Assembly (NCBI GenBank): GCA_930367205.1
Contig: OV884012.1
Span: 55,511,239 to 55,575,238 of the forward strand
From: Acanthosoma haemorrhoidale
Lineage: Eukaryota > Arthropoda > Insecta > Hemiptera > Acanthosomatidae
Reading direction: 5' to 3'
Length of the DNA stretch: 64,000 nt
This document shows positions 1 through 13,680 of the stretch, in pieces. Each line of letters begins with the position of its first letter. Within the stretch, counting starts at the first letter, position 1. Made by a program: the position numbers and the translations under genes. Below the pieces are notes generated by a model. The model had not been told where the DNA came from and searched no databases. It saw only the letters and a list, made by a program, of their open reading frames with translations.

Positions 1-3000
1 AATACATCATTAAATTAATTCTTGGATGAATCTGAAAGGGAAGAGTTTAATGTAGGGGAGAGGGTCACTTTTAGAATGTTTTGAATTCTTTGAAGGACAA
101 ACGAATATAATTGCATTCAGTGTTAACGAGCAACAATAGTTTAAGAAATACAAACTCGTTACTCTACAAATTTATATACTCGACAAAGCGCTTTCAAATG
201 CCGAACTAACCAGAATTCGATAAGGATTAGTATAAATAACAGATATCAACATGTTAAAACGATAGATTTTGAACTAATTAGTCTCAACTAATCATGAAAA
301 CGAATAAAAATAACCTTACCAATCAGTGTTATGCGACGCAATTAAACTATTGCTCAAACTTAATATTTAAATTTCGGAACTAATTTGTTTTTCCGTGAGT
401 TACAGACAAATGTCTGTAATACCATGCAATCCATGTAAGCATGCTCCATGAGTAATGCAAAACATGCTAGTCTCATTGAATTTTAGAGATGAATTGAAGA
501 GAGCAGTTGATTTAGTCATCTTTGAAATTTTATGGAACACAACCATCAATAACGAAGTGAAGAAACAGTGAATTGGTAACTCTGTTGAAGCGGGAATGAT
601 GCAGTGGTGTTTGATACTAAGAGAGCATGGACACATTTTTAACACTTCAGATTGAAGAAGTTTTGCTTCAAAAACCACTTGTTTATAGTGTTAGAGAGTT
701 TATTAGTAAAATTTGCCTTTCAAAATCACACTAGACTGCTTCTTGCATAATTTAGCTCAAAGATAAAGTGACAATATTTACAGAGTGGTTAGCGGATGAT
801 TCCGAGAGCCTGGCATTGCCTTGGATTACCCGCAGAGCAGTGCCGACCACAGACCCGCGGTTTGTGCTGGCTTCCAGGTGCCATGGGAGCACGTGGTGGC
901 TTGAACACCTTCCTCCAACTTTCAGCACCCTCCGAGCACATTAATAACACACGGTGCCGAACCTACGGCAATTGGCACCCATTCCAAACTTTAGCGTCCA
1001 CCTAATATAATATACAAATGAACCAACTCCAGTTTAACAAAACCTATTTAAGACTCTCCTAAAACTTCGTGTTTTTTTTTACCTTTTCATATTCACAAAA
1101 TATTGTTTGACACAGAAAAAAAAAACATCCTCGTTCGTCTTACGAAAAAGGTTTTTTAATTTATAAAAGAAACTAAATAAGAAGCAAATGTTCCGGTGTG
1201 CTATTTTCAAATAATTACTTTTTTCCCTTCGATTTTTAATCTTGAAATTTGAGTCCGACTTCAGCCACATCCCAATAAAAGGTTCAATGTCGGTATCATA
1301 GTCAGGTTGTAACCTAGGTATGACAAATTTTTTATAGTGACTCACAATCAACTATATTGGCTCTATCGACTTCATATAATCGATTAATTGATAATTATTC
1401 TTGAATATTTTAAAATTCCACTAAAAAAACTTAATGACAACAACTTATGGCTCCTCACTGCTACAGATTAAGATAAAATCGGTTGTTTGGTCAGGAGTTT
1501 TGCGTATTTTATTGGTCTTATGTCTTAAGGTGAGAAGAATTTCTTAAAAAGTGGCTTAAACCATCGATTGTTTGAAAAAATAATCGCTATACAATCGATA
1601 GTACACAACAATCAATATTTAATAGTATAAAACAACTCATATTTCGATAGTACGAAACAAACGATTACTTGATTGCAACAATCAACAATCGGTCATTCGT
1701 ACTCGTTGTACCTTGCAGAGGATATTTGGTATACGGTAAAGAGCAGCAGACGGCTTTAATTCGACTGGGTTAGCAGGAGATCAAAGGGTCCTGGTTTATT
1801 GAATTCCGAGTCTGTCATTTATATATATACCTCTATTTTATTTACCTAATAGTAATTAAAATAGTGAGATTATAGGCCATACCTATATAATAAGTATTAT
1901 GAATTAAATATTTTGATTTAAAACAACACAGACTAAGGGATCATAGGAGTAACCCACAATCCATTATAAATCTGCATCTTGGGGTTAATTAATGTGCAGG
2001 TAATAATTATTGATTGTACGTTTGACCGGTTTAAGTAATAGTTGAGAGCTATTGCAACAAATATATTTACATAAAAGAACTACAATTAGATGTTATCGGG
2101 GGGGGGGGGGGTTAAGTTGTGAATGTGGCTGCCTTTTCTATGTTTTTGCACCGCACCATCCAGAAAATGATTAGCAAAATTCATTTCCTAGTGATAGAGG
2201 TGAGCATAGTGCAAAAGGATATGGTTGTGTCAGATGGAGCTCGGCCATCCTTTGTCCTATTCACCGTTTCAGTGTTTAAAGTAAGAGAACTTTTGGAACA
2301 TTTACGTAATACCCGAGTGACGGTATGCATTTAGCATACTGTATTCATATGCAATTCATATGCAATTGAGATTTTGGAAAATTCAAATAGACAACATTGA
2401 TAGAATTAGATATTTTTGAAGAAATATTACTCTTAGATTGGATAATACCTGTTAAAGAGATTAAATGTTTGCCAATGCTGGCGCTTGAAGGGGATCGGGA
2501 GAAAACTGGATTGAATCCCTGCCAAGTACCCTTAATTTGGCCGATATTATAACATTTGTAAGTTCAATAATCATAAATTTCACAGCATCATAAAAATTAA
2601 TGAAGTAAACATTGATGGTAAGTTATAATTTACTTACTACTCTCTCTTCTTCTCTATGAATCCTTGCTACAACCCCGATAGTAATGTCTTTTGATTCTAA
2701 TCATCACATCCTATCTGCACTTGTTATAAGAGAAAAGAATGCAAAATGACATACATTCAAACAAATATATAATAATTATAAAATAGTTGTTTATATACGT
2801 TGCACTAGCCATCTACATTATTGCATCCATATGTGCATATCATACATACAGAACACAAAAATCCATTTTATACATTTAGCAGCAGTTTCTACAAAAAAAA
2901 TTCATCTGCTTTCTACGAAATTCACTAAAACAGTATTAGTTTAGGTATTAAAATTCAAATGACTTGCCTAAAGTACCCGTGATTTAAGCTACTATTACCA

Positions 3001-6000
3001 GTAATAACTTCTTCTAGAATTAACAACACCACAAAAACAAAAAAAATATACATTCCAGTAGTTTATGATAATTAAGATATTTTTAAAAGAACACTTCAAG
3101 ATAATAACGATCGCACAGAGTACTGTGCGTGTTAAAATGTTAGTAATTACTAGGTTAATTGGTACCTGCTTCTATTGTGATGCTGAAGTATAGATGCAAT
3201 GATGAATTACTAAATTGGGATTTTGTCTGTCTGTGAGTTTTGGTATTGTAAATTTTAACTGTTATTTATAAAATAACCACGACATTAAACAAAAAAAAAC
3301 CATGAACTGGTATTTAGTTGTCATAATAATATTTAATAAGTTCATAAAAATAGGATCAGCAAAGAATATGAAGAAAACAAGGCATAATGAATAAGCATAA
3401 TGAAGGCCCCAGTTCTTCAATTTATTGAATCTTCCTTGTAATACTTCCAAGGAATTATCTTTGACCCGCTATCACTGTGCACTAGTGACAATAGACCAGT
3501 AAAGTCAAACACTAAAAGAGTAATAACAATAGAAGAAAAATGAATGGAAACATCAATGTAAAAAGCAACTATTCGAACAATGGAAAAATAAGTTAAACTG
3601 AAAATATATAAACGGTATATATTGAAAATCCAGGAAACACTCAAAAGTGCACTATAGCATCTGAGGGCAAGACGTTAAACAGCCACAGAAATTTAAATAT
3701 TCTTAAGCATGTTATGACGTCCACTAGTTACATCTCGATTTCGTTCCTTCACTTCATTTTAAGGGTTTAAATGATACCATTTGTTTATTTAACAATTCAA
3801 GCCTGTATTCAACAGCTCACGCCTGACATCTTAAACAAGGCAAACAAAAAACCGTTAAAACTTAAAACAGTGGACAGCATGAACAGGTCTTGGTACTTAA
3901 CGGTAAAAAATTGTGATTAGCAGAAAATAATAATGTTTCAGGGGGCAAAGAGGACCTGACTACGCCAACCCACCTACACACTTACTGCTTTGACTTTGAG
4001 CTTTGAACAACACTTCTCCTCTCTATATTACTCTTTGGTTTAGATCTTGGATCAGTTCAACCAGTCAAAACATTGTGCACTTGACCAAGATAAGTTGTTG
4101 TTTTTCAGCCTAGGTTTGTAGAGTAGGTTGATCAGTTGGAAGCTTGGTGGAAGGGGTGGTGTGGGAATTTTGGAATAACCATTTGTACAGACAAATGATA
4201 CAAAAGCTTAGGCTTCATTGAAAGCCACACAACGATTAGACTAACACAACACCCCGTGGAGGACTAGTTACAATAGCAACAATTTATGTGGAGCTAAATC
4301 TAGCAATTCTGTTGACACACTCTAGATCATCAGTTTATTGTTTAAAGGATAATTAATGGGTGTCATGTAATACTCTATGCCCAGGGTTTTCCCATTTATG
4401 TATAATTTTCGTTTAAAACTGGTCTCTATTGCGATGCTTTTAACTTCAATGGTAGAGACCATTAAATTACAATTGTCTAAAATATCGCTGGTCTTTATGG
4501 CAAATTTTAAAACTTACCAGCTTAATTTTATAGTTACAAAAGTCGTAATAGACTGCATTTAGAAAACAAAGTTACGTTAAGTTATGGACAGTTGAAAGTG
4601 CAGTTTGCCTGAGTTGAAATTTCCTACAAAATTACTTCAAAAACATGCTCACAAATCATTTCCGAAACCAAACAGGGGGCAATACACATCCTGGACTTCT
4701 GTTGTATGTTCTGTTCGTATCTTATATAATAACGGCCGTGAAAATAATTCAATCGGTCCTAAATTTTACAAATTTATACTAAAAAACTAATTACTTTTTT
4801 GGTCGGATAAAAACTGAAACATGAACAAATTGAGTCATTTCTCACTTAACATTTCTCAAATTAATAAGTCCCAGCACATTTAAGCTCTGCTTTTTCGGTA
4901 GCGAAGACAATTTTTAGCGAGCAAGATATTGTAACAAATAAAATGAATCATGTTTGATCAAAGGCACCAACTCGTTTTTTTTCATACACATGCTTGCAAT
5001 TTTAGTCATAAGAGAAACATAAGTCGAGTAAACGAATATGAATATTAAAACAATATGTTGTAGATACTGATCTTAGTTTGAAAAGGAACTGGTTAATCAT
5101 GACTCATTATAACTCTCTTTGACGAATAAGAGCTTGTGACAGACGCTGCCGGATGAAAATGCTCTTATACTTGGAGCATTAGAACGACAGGAGGGAGCGC
5201 AGTGGGAGAGGCCTAGGTCGGCCCACATTAGCAGACAGCCGGTCTGCCTGAATAATACAGCACCTGTGCACGTGCTCTTCCTAATTCCTTTCACCTGAAT
5301 TATTGAGCACCGATTTTCTCAAATGAATTCCTCCCACAACGTCGATCCTATCCCAAGGTGCCCGAATAATTCATTAGAAGGCTTTTTATTATTATTTAAT
5401 GGAACATTTTGACAGCTTGTGAGGCCGACCCCGGCTTATCCGTTCTTTCCATCTATGTCAAATTTAAAGACTTTCTGATCGTTAGGTGGAATCAATAAAT
5501 CGAATTGCCAATAGTATTATTTAAAATATATGACAAAACACCACAGATGGTCGTATTATTTATCAAATATAAGTCTCGTTACATTTTCTTTTAGTATTTA
5601 GCATTTGGAATTATTTATTATTTTTCGGGAAAAATCTTTCCTTTATTTATTATGAAATAAGAATACTTTTCGTACAACTCGGGGAGTATCAATATTTGCA
5701 GAAGCTGTTAGAAGAAGACTTGCTGAAGTGAACTTGCTCGACCGTCAAAACAATTTTTAAACTAAATTAAAAAAATGTTACTGAAGTTTTAGAGATCAGT
5801 TACACAATAAATAAAAATAGGATTTTCTGTATATTTTTTTAAGAAAAGATTTGTTTGGTATTTATTGGACCCCTTATCACAGGAAACGTTTAATAACTAA
5901 TTAAATGAGATCTGAAGGCCAAAATAATTCTATTTGGAAGCCGATATTTTAATTTTTGATTGTGCGCCACATTTTTTGTGGGGCAGTGTATTATGAAATA

Positions 6001-7721
6001 GGAAATTTAAAAAATAATAGAAATTCCAGGAGGAACAACAAGCGCCTCTACAACCGCACAGCCACAATGGCAGAAGATTTGATAAAGAACTGAAAAATAT
6101 TTTAAGGAACATGTTTATGAATGACCTTGTGGCATGTGAAAGCCAAGTAATTTTCGCGAGTATTAATCAACAATGACTCTATGAAAAAGGTCCCCCGTTT
6201 GTCCAGCCCAAAGAAAATCGCTTAAAGCGGTATCGAAAATATATTAAATAGCTATAATATTGCTAAAACAAGTAAAGTATTGATTTCTCTTGGGAAAATG
6301 GATGCAAGTTTAGTATCGAGGACTGTTAAATCCAATAATTGACCTTTATTTGTTGTAATTTAACTCAAATCAGTTTTAAGTTGTTCTGAACCATAGGAAC
6401 ATATTCTCAAAATGCTCCTAAGCCGTTAATTACAAAAGACGTAGAAATTATAGAATAACCCGTTTTGGGAAATTTAGCTAATATAATTTTAGATTGTTTT
6501 CATAATTATTACATGATCATTTATTACGTTGATAATTCAGGGGTAAACTTTAATAATACCTAATTATATTAACCATTAACCCACCCTTCTCCATTAGCAT
6601 CTCTTTCTCTCCATTACCGAAGCATCGATAAAGTGGTAAACCAGTTTCTACTACTAATGAGCTTTTGATTTTTTTTGAACTTAACTAGGTTACAGTTTAT
6701 TAGGTATTGGAAGATTACCACCTTTTCAGGAAGGGTTATCATAGCCTATCCATAAATACTTGGATTCGCCCTATTATTCATGGCTGCAGGGTGGTTTATA
6801 AAGGCATAACTTGATGAAGGGCAGCTTTGAAGAGTCGATAAATGATGTATACATATCGATGGCCACAAGAGAACTGATCCACATGGAGTAAATTTTGAGC
6901 CAGAAAAATATATACACTGTACAACTGACCTAATATTTACTGTTTCTACATACGTTCTTCGGGTTGTGTATATTTTCACACCTTCAACGAATTTAGAAGT
7001 GCCTTATTAGAGAGGTTTTGCAGTGGACAGAAAAAGTGAACTAAGTTGCAAGCAGAGGGTCGGCTGCTTCAGTTGGCTAGTCACTTTGTACAAAAAGTCG
7101 GGAAGTTCTGTTGAACCTGAGTTATGTTACCTAAGCACTGTGGAAATCAAATCGGAATTTCGCCACTTGTTTCTTTTAGTAATAGTCAATACTTCTAAAG
7201 CGAGAAATTGTTAATTAATAAATGCATCAAATTCTGCGATGAATAATTTACTTTCACCCTTGAAATTTTAAAACTCATAATCGCCAGGCAAAAACCCAAC
7301 AGCTTGTTTTTCAATTATGGGTGAAATTCTCACTTTATGACTTTTCAAGCGTCCTTTACTCAAAAACGGTTGTTCCAAATGAAAAACCTATTGGCTGAAA
7401 GTTGTAGCGCATTGAATTCTGCGTCCAATGAGCATCGAAAAGTTCAAATTCAGTCGATGTTACAGATCACTGTAACTTCGGGGTCAAGGCTCCCAAGGGT
7501 ATCATATTGTCCGGCTTAGCTTTACTTAGCCACCAGCATTATCATGCATCATAGAGCCTTTGATAAAAATTGATAAAAGATTCGAAGTTCAATTCGTAAT
7601 TCGTGTAAGATAGACAAAAATTATTTATAATTTATTGTGAATGCTTACGTTTACCCAAACCTGGGAGAGACGGTATATATATCCTCTATATATACTACTT
7701 ACTATATAGGGTATATATTGT
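1..7721. other. AT-rich intron-like sequence, no gene recognised
   Basis: I see no coding region, RNA gene or clear transposon here. Open frames are under 95 codons and show no family resemblance. Notable local features are a GC-richer block at about 790-1,010, a run of G at 2,100-2,111, a second GC-richer block at about 5,100-5,380, and a cluster of ATCGAT-like motifs at about 1,560-1,690. The sequence is most simply read as intron of the glutamate receptor gene whose exon lies at 41.2 kb, but that assignment is inference. Confidence 0.5.
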
Positions 7722-8243
7722 TGTGATATTTGATATATAAACTTTATATATCAAGAATTTTAAATACAAAGATTTAATCCAACCTTGTATCAAGAAGGCG
7801 AAAATAAAAACAATTGAGAGAGGATGAAAAAACAAAATGGTTATTAGTTTAGTTGTTGTTGTTATGATGAGAACACAGTATGTGAGTCACTCTAGTTTTG
7901 AGATCAGCCCGTAATACATATTATTAGCTTGAGATTGTAAGAAAAACTTTTTTGGTTAGTGGTTATTGACTTAATGCAGAACGGAAGATAAATTTCACGA
8001 AGAGAAGAAGTATTAATTTTTTTTAAAGAATGAAGAGAATCAAAGAAGAAAAAGAAGAGAATTTATAGACAAGTATTTTATATATAATTAATTTAAGATT
8101 TTTGTTTTATTTGTAATTAAATTCACCTTTTGCCAGAATTATTTTTATTAGCAGAACCTTAAAAACCTCAGATAATAAATAATAAGATAAGAAAAATTTA
8201 AAGAATAAAAAATAAAAATTAATTTCTTTAAAAAACGTAATAT
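7722..8243 (+). repeat. 5' LTR of the gag-only element
   Basis: The sequence repeats with small changes at 9,825-10,335. Shared blocks include the palindromic start (GATATATAAACTTTATATAT), the stretch reading CCTTGTATCAAGAAGGCG, GATCAGCCCGT, and the 3' end AAAAACGTAATA. This copy carries a 6-7 bp insertion near its start relative to the other LTR. The start is placed at TGTGAT by analogy with the right LTR, so both ends are uncertain by a few bases. Confidence 0.75.
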
Positions 8244-8244
8244 T

Positions 8245-8262
8245 TGGCGCCCGACGTAAGGA
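8245..8262 (+). promoter_or_regulatory. Primer-binding site, tRNA-Lys-like
   Basis: TGGCGCCCGACGTAAGGA follows the 5' LTR directly. The first eight bases match the complement of animal tRNA-Lys 3' ends (TGGCGCCC), and the rest matches imperfectly. In LTR retrotransposons this site anneals to the tRNA that primes minus-strand DNA synthesis. Confidence 0.7.
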
Positions 8263-8388
8263 CTGTGATAAAGGTAATCTGGCTAAAGGATCGCTTGGAT
8301 AAAGTGTCACGAAAATTTTGATATAAAGGTTAGGTCTAAAGTTAAAAATTGTATTTGTGATTAAGATTCATATTGATAGGATTCAGTC

Positions 8389-9318
8389 ATGGAAAAAGAT
8401 AACCAGAGTTTAAATTATGATCCAAATGAGCAAAGTATAATTGATAGATACGTAGATAAGGAGGAGAATAAGATGGAAAATACGTTAAAATTAATGGTAG
8501 AAAACTTTAAACAATTAAAAGAAGAAAATAAACAAAATAATTTTAAACTTGAAACAAATTTATTATTACAATTAAAATAAGAAAATAAACAAAATTTATA
8601 AGAATTATCTAATAAAATCGATAAATTGGCGGATGAAACTAATAAAAATTTTTTAAAAATTGACAATAAATTGGAAATCTTTGAACAGAAATTACAAAAT
8701 TCTTTCAAAGATTTAAATGATAAACTGGACGTGATAACTGGCGCACCCCCTTTAGAAACGGATTTAAAACTGGAACTGGAAAATCAGAAAAATAATTTTA
8801 AAGAAGTTAACTTAGAAACCGAAAATAAACTCCTAGATCATGAACAAAATTTAATTAAAAATGATTTAGGTACATACAAAAAAGAAAATAATGATAAAGG
8901 TAATAAAAAGGAGAAGGAAATGGAGAATATAAAAAGTATAAAGGAACAAAATTCAATTAAAATAACGAGTAACTCTAGTGAACCTAAATCGGTCATTAAT
9001 CGTGATATAATACGAGCAATTAATAATCATGATAAGTTAGATATTCAACGATTAAAAAATTCTGATCCAATAGAAGTAATGAGTAAATTAAAAAATACAA
9101 TAGGTAAAATTTTGTATTGGGATAAATTCAAATTTAAAATTTCATCTCATTTTAGTGAAATCCCCTTTTGCGAGTTTAATTGGAACAAAATGAAAATTAA
9201 TAAATGGAAAGACTTTAAAAACAAAATAAGGGATGTTTTTTGTGCAATAGAATATAACCATAAAAAAAAGAAGAAAAAAGTTATATTTTATTATTATGAA
9301 ATAATGCTAATCGGATGA
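8389..9318 (+). pseudogene. Lys/Asn-rich gag-like ORF with two stop codons
   Basis: One reading frame runs from an ATG at 8,389 to a stop at 9,318, broken by TAA codons at 8,578 and 8,599. The part after the stops (from Met at 8,626) gives 230 codons. The product is highly charged and rich in Lys, Asn and Glu. It looks coiled-coil in its first two thirds, with heptad-like runs such as KLADETNKNFLKIDNKLEIF. Near the C-terminus it has aromatic-rich segments (ILYWDKFKF, WNKMKINKWKDFKNKI) of the kind found in capsid regions. No zinc knuckle or pol domain follows. Gag identity rests on its position after an LTR and primer site and on composition, not on a recognised signature. Confidence 0.6.
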
Positions 9319-9824
9319 TATGTAAAACTTGACCTATATAAACAATAGACAATTAAAATCAATTGAAATAACCTATTATAAAATAATGTCAATCGGACAA
9401 AAGTAAAAACTTGAAAAGTGAAGTTTATTGTAATGTTTAAATGTTAGTATGTTTATTTGTACGATCAAATTTGTCAATATGTTAAAATCTATCTAAAAAC
9501 TTGAAAATTAAAATTAATCAATACTTTATTATGAAAATATTGTCAACCCAGCAATGTAATAACTTGAAATTAGAAATATATGGTTTTATAGTTAAAAGTT
9601 AGATGTCTGTAAGGTACAATTACATTTGTGATGTAAATGGTTGAAATGCAAAATGTAAAATTTTGGTGACACATAATCTGATATTGCCATTTAGTTATAA
9701 GAAAATGCAAATTGTTAAAGTGCTGCAATGCAAAAAGTGAATAGTAAAATCAAAAGTAAAGTGGAATAAACAATTTTTTATCGACAATCTCAAAACATTT
9801 TTGAATCGGAGCGGACCCGAATTT

Positions 9825-10335
9825 TGTGATATATAAACTTTATATATCAAGAATTTTAAATATAAAGATTTAATCTAACCTTGTATCAAGAAGGCGATAA
9901 ATAAAAACAATTGAGAGAGGTTGAAAAAACAAAATGGCTATTAGTTTAGTTGTTATGATGAGAACACAGTAAGCATCACTCTAGTTTTGGGATCAGCCCG
10001 TGATACATGTATCTGAATATAGTGATTATGATAAAGATTTCTTTAAGTTATTTGTTGTTGGACTTGAAGCGGAACGGAAGAGAAGTTGCCACAAGTAGAA
10101 GGGTTAATTTTGTTTAAAGAAAGAAGAAAATTGAAAAAGAAAAGGAAAAGAAAAAATAGACAAGTATATTTATATAAATAGTAATAATTTTTTGTTTTAT
10201 TTGTAATTAAATTCACCTTTTTCCAGAATTATTTTTTTTTAGCAGAACCTAAAAAACCTTAGATAATAAATAAAAGATATAAATTAATAGATAAACCTAA
10301 AAATAAAATTACGATATCTTTTAAAAACGTAATAC
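9825..10335 (+). repeat. 3' LTR of the gag-only element
   Basis: This is the direct repeat of 7,722-8,243, starting at TGTGATATATAAAC and ending at AAAAACGTAATAC. The purine-rich stretch just before it (GGAGCGGA, about 9,808-9,815) may be the remnant polypurine tract. The two LTRs differ by many substitutions and several indels, so the insertion is old. Confidence 0.72.
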
Positions 10336-12980
10336 TATATTTACCCTGTATCGACGGTCATGCTGCCCAGTAATTTGCTTCAGCCCTCAAAGGATACTCA
10401 TCTCCTTCTTAGGCGATTAAAAATCACCGCCTCTCCCGTACGTGGTAGTTCCATTTATGACAGATAATATTGAAAATAGTACTATAAACGCATGGGTTAA
10501 AACGTCATTATTTCTGGTTTTGAAAAAAAGAAATGAAACTAACAAAAAATAACTAATATTAACAAAAATAAATTCCTGGTTCCTGATTCCGACATTCTAT
10601 GGATTAATGCTATTATTCGAGCAACCTATTAAGTGAACTTCGGCAAAATTCAAACTTGGACCCTCTCAAAATAAAAATCTATAAATATTCCGTGGACTGT
10701 GTGAGTTCCATAATTACTAAATGTATAGTATGGACGCTTAACGCAATGTCTTTGAGGGATTATATTACGGGAGTAGTCCCTCTACTACTACTACAGGTTG
10801 AGGAGACTGCAGGTTGAAGTTGAGTTGCATTAACGCGGCGTTGATTCAAAAAAGAATTCTTCAGCCGGTGGAACAGAGTACTTACTTCTGGGTCCTGCTG
10901 CTGACACTCGAGGGATTTATGGCCAACAGTGGGGGGGGGGGGGGCAAAAGGTCTCGCTCTCGAGTGGATAATAGCGGAACTAAGCAACCGGGAATATTAT
11001 AGAACACGTTTTTTCTCATTATTTAGGTTTGCGCTGGTCGCTTACTCAAAATCCGTTAGAAGGGTTTTGTTGTTTTTTTATCAAAATCAGAAACTCTCGT
11101 TTTCAGGCGTGTGTCCGTCTGTTAGCTGTTCCATGATCAAATGAAATTTCCCATTTGATACAGAAGATATGTAAAAACACGTTAGAATTGAAACCATTTT
11201 CGTACAGCAGCAGTACTAAACACTAAGTGTCAGTTATTAATTAATTAGATAAAAAAAAATAATCATAATTTTAAGTGAGATATCAAATTAAAGTTCTCGA
11301 TGACCTGATTAAGAAAGTTCAATGTCCTACGTTTTTTTTAAACATGATAATTACGAAATTTAAACTTTCATTAACATCGTGTTCTCAACTTTAACTCAAT
11401 GGTTGTAATTTATCAGAATATAAAATTCACTCTGTTCAAGCATATCATTGTGCAATGTAATTTTATTTTGTTTTCCAACTGTATTAACAATTAGCCCCGT
11501 AGAAGGTAATTAAGGGTACTTAAAAACTGTGTAAGTAATAATAAATAAATGTTTTTTATGACTCATTTATGAGTCTAGTTAAATCTTAATGTCTTGAATA
11601 ATAATGAGCATTACGTGTTAAGGCTTAACTGCACTTTTCATATGATTTAAAATGTCACGATGTTCACAAATTAATGTCAATCAGTGTTTTTTTACAGGAA
11701 TAATACTAGGAATATTGGTAAATAAAAGCCATCCCATGAAACCTAGTTAAGGTTATTTATTAAATATATCGATAATACTTAAATTTAATTCTTAGTATTG
11801 AATGGGTTACGAAATAAACAATGTGTTTTTACTTATTTTTCTTCTTTTTTGGGTATCTCAGACCCCTAAAGCTAGAGACATTGCATTTTTTTTCGTAATC
11901 CCAGTTTCACATGTATAGATGATGTATGCATGAAAGTTTTACTCGCTATCCTAGATATGATATAAAGAAAAGCAAACGTATGAACAATAGTGATGGGTCT
12001 ATAGTTAATCAATAACTGGTTATAAAAATAATAACAGTTATGTGTTCAATGTAAAAAAATGCAGTATGTATTCTGACAATAATTACCAAACCCTTTCTAA
12101 ACGTTAGTTCTTGGAATGTATTTGTTTACTGTGACAAATGCGTCCTTTTACATAAAAAAAAATACTTAATGTTCTATTACAAAATAGAACATTAAATCTG
12201 AAATTGCTTCGGAGTTGGAATTGAAAAAGCTTACAAGTTAATAAAACGGCAACTAACCTTTCCGTGTTATTAAATTTCAAACATAAATAAATCAAAGGGA
12301 ACCCTTAGGACATACCCCAGGGCTGAATAGATCTTAAAAATTCAAATCAATCGGGTCCCCAATGGTTATGAATCATACAGGCAGGCAGACATCAGACGAT
12401 CACTTAAACAAATTTTATTCGACGAATTGCAACGAAGTTGACGAATTTGAGGTTTCAACTCCAGGGGCTTGTTAAAGATTACGCTTGGGGCATACTCTCT
12501 TCGGATGTTAAAATTCAACTTGGCTCGGGAGCGGGGCTCTCTGGATATTCCATTTCCTCGTGGGAAATCTCCATGATTTGAGTCCTGGGGTTTTTGACTT
12601 TCCCCATATCTGGACCGTGGTCCAAATATTCACCAATAATTGTCTTTGTTCTATTACCTTATACCTGCTGTGGTCTTCACAGCGTCTCTTCTCACTCATT
12701 GTTTCACTGAGTCTATGCACTATTATTATCTAAAAGTTAATCAGCACATACACTTTAAGAAAGGTAAAGTTTAACAATTTTGAAAGCACACAACAAACAT
12801 GTTTTTCCTCCAAGAAGGCTAGAACGCAACTCACAAACTCAGGAACATATACTCAGGATGTAAGTCTGGCACGAGCACCAAATCTGGCCATATAGGCAGG
12901 TCCGAGGCAGGTGTAGCCACGCCACGCCCCCTAGTGGCCTCAGCTAGTTTTCCTCTCTCTTAACTAACACCTTTTGAAGG
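10336..12980. other. No gene recognised
   Basis: AT-rich sequence with a run of G at 10,930-10,943. It contains a perfect short inverted repeat at 12,166-12,195 (listed separately). The part from about 12,480 to 12,960 is GC-richer and may belong to the LTR fragment that ends at 13,072, but I could not align it to the other LTR copies. Confidence 0.4.
12166..12195. repeat. Perfect 13-bp inverted repeat with 4-nt loop
   Basis: TTAATGTTCTATT is followed by ACAA and then its exact reverse complement. There is no U-run or gene context to make it a terminator. It may be a decayed transposon end or chance in AT-rich DNA. Confidence 0.6.
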
Positions 12981-12989
12981 TATTTATTA

Positions 12990-13072
12990 TTAAAACATAG
13001 AAACATAGGTGGGTACTTTCTGGGCTGAGAAGAGGGGAACTTCCATTTATTCGTGGTGAAGTTGACACAACA
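12990..13072 (-). repeat. LTR fragment, TGTTG-type subfamily, minus strand
   Basis: Read on the minus strand, the sequence begins TGTTGTGTCAACTTCACCAC and continues through GGAAGTTCCCCTCTTCTC. This matches the first 80 or so bases of the solo LTRs at 13,340 and 30,226. The similarity stops after about 85 bp, so either the copy is truncated or the remaining part has diverged. No target duplication was found. Confidence 0.55.
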
Positions 13073-13553
13073 CATTTCAAACCAAATTCAGAACTGCACT
13101 GAATAAACTAGAAGAGAACAGGCCCACCTCATAGCTATAGGTAGAATATTTTCGCATGACGACGCTTGTAAAGAAAGCACTTCATTCAGGCAGAGCAAAC
13201 GGGAGTCTGTAAGTTGCATCTCCAAACCATCTGAAAAATGCTGCACATTTTGCATGCAGCCGATCACTTTCTTTATGCAAAGAGCACCCCCTTGTTCTTG
13301 GTAGATGGATGGACCCAGAAGACTCCAGTACAAAAGGTTTTTAGTACCAAATTCTCCACCACGAATAAAAAGAAACTTCCCTCTTCTTGGCCCAGAGATC
13401 ACTCATCTACGTTTCCATATTTGAGAGGGGGAACTGGTTCCCGAACCGGAAGCCAACAAGGGGACACGTGCGTAGCCCAGCCTCTTACCTGCCTAAGGCC
13501 GAGATTCAGTGCTTTTTTCATATATTCGGAACCCGGCACCTGAAGTGAACACT

Positions 13554-13680
<127 letters not shown>

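Larger units (their letters stand above)
7722..10335 (+). mobile_element. Small LTR retrotransposon, gag only (non-autonomous)
   Basis: Two direct repeats of about 0.52 and 0.51 kb flank about 1.58 kb of internal sequence. The internal part starts with a primer-binding site right after the left repeat, carries one Lys/Asn-rich gag-like frame, and then has about 500 bp with no coding potential before the right repeat. Protease, reverse transcriptase and integrase are absent, so this is either a deletion derivative or a non-autonomous element that depends on a relative. A Ty3/gypsy-like origin fits the primer site and the gag style but is inference. I could not settle the target-site duplication because the flanks are TA-rich. 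Confidence 0.75.

Noticed and set aside
796..1005. GC-richer open frame of 69 codons
   Set aside because: No recognisable motif, no splice or promoter context, and no second copy in the window. The block may be an old repeat but I cannot name it.
8415..8708. Minus-strand frame of 97 codons
   Set aside because: Antisense shadow of the Lys/Asn-rich gag, which gives Phe/Leu/Ser-rich nonsense in reverse.
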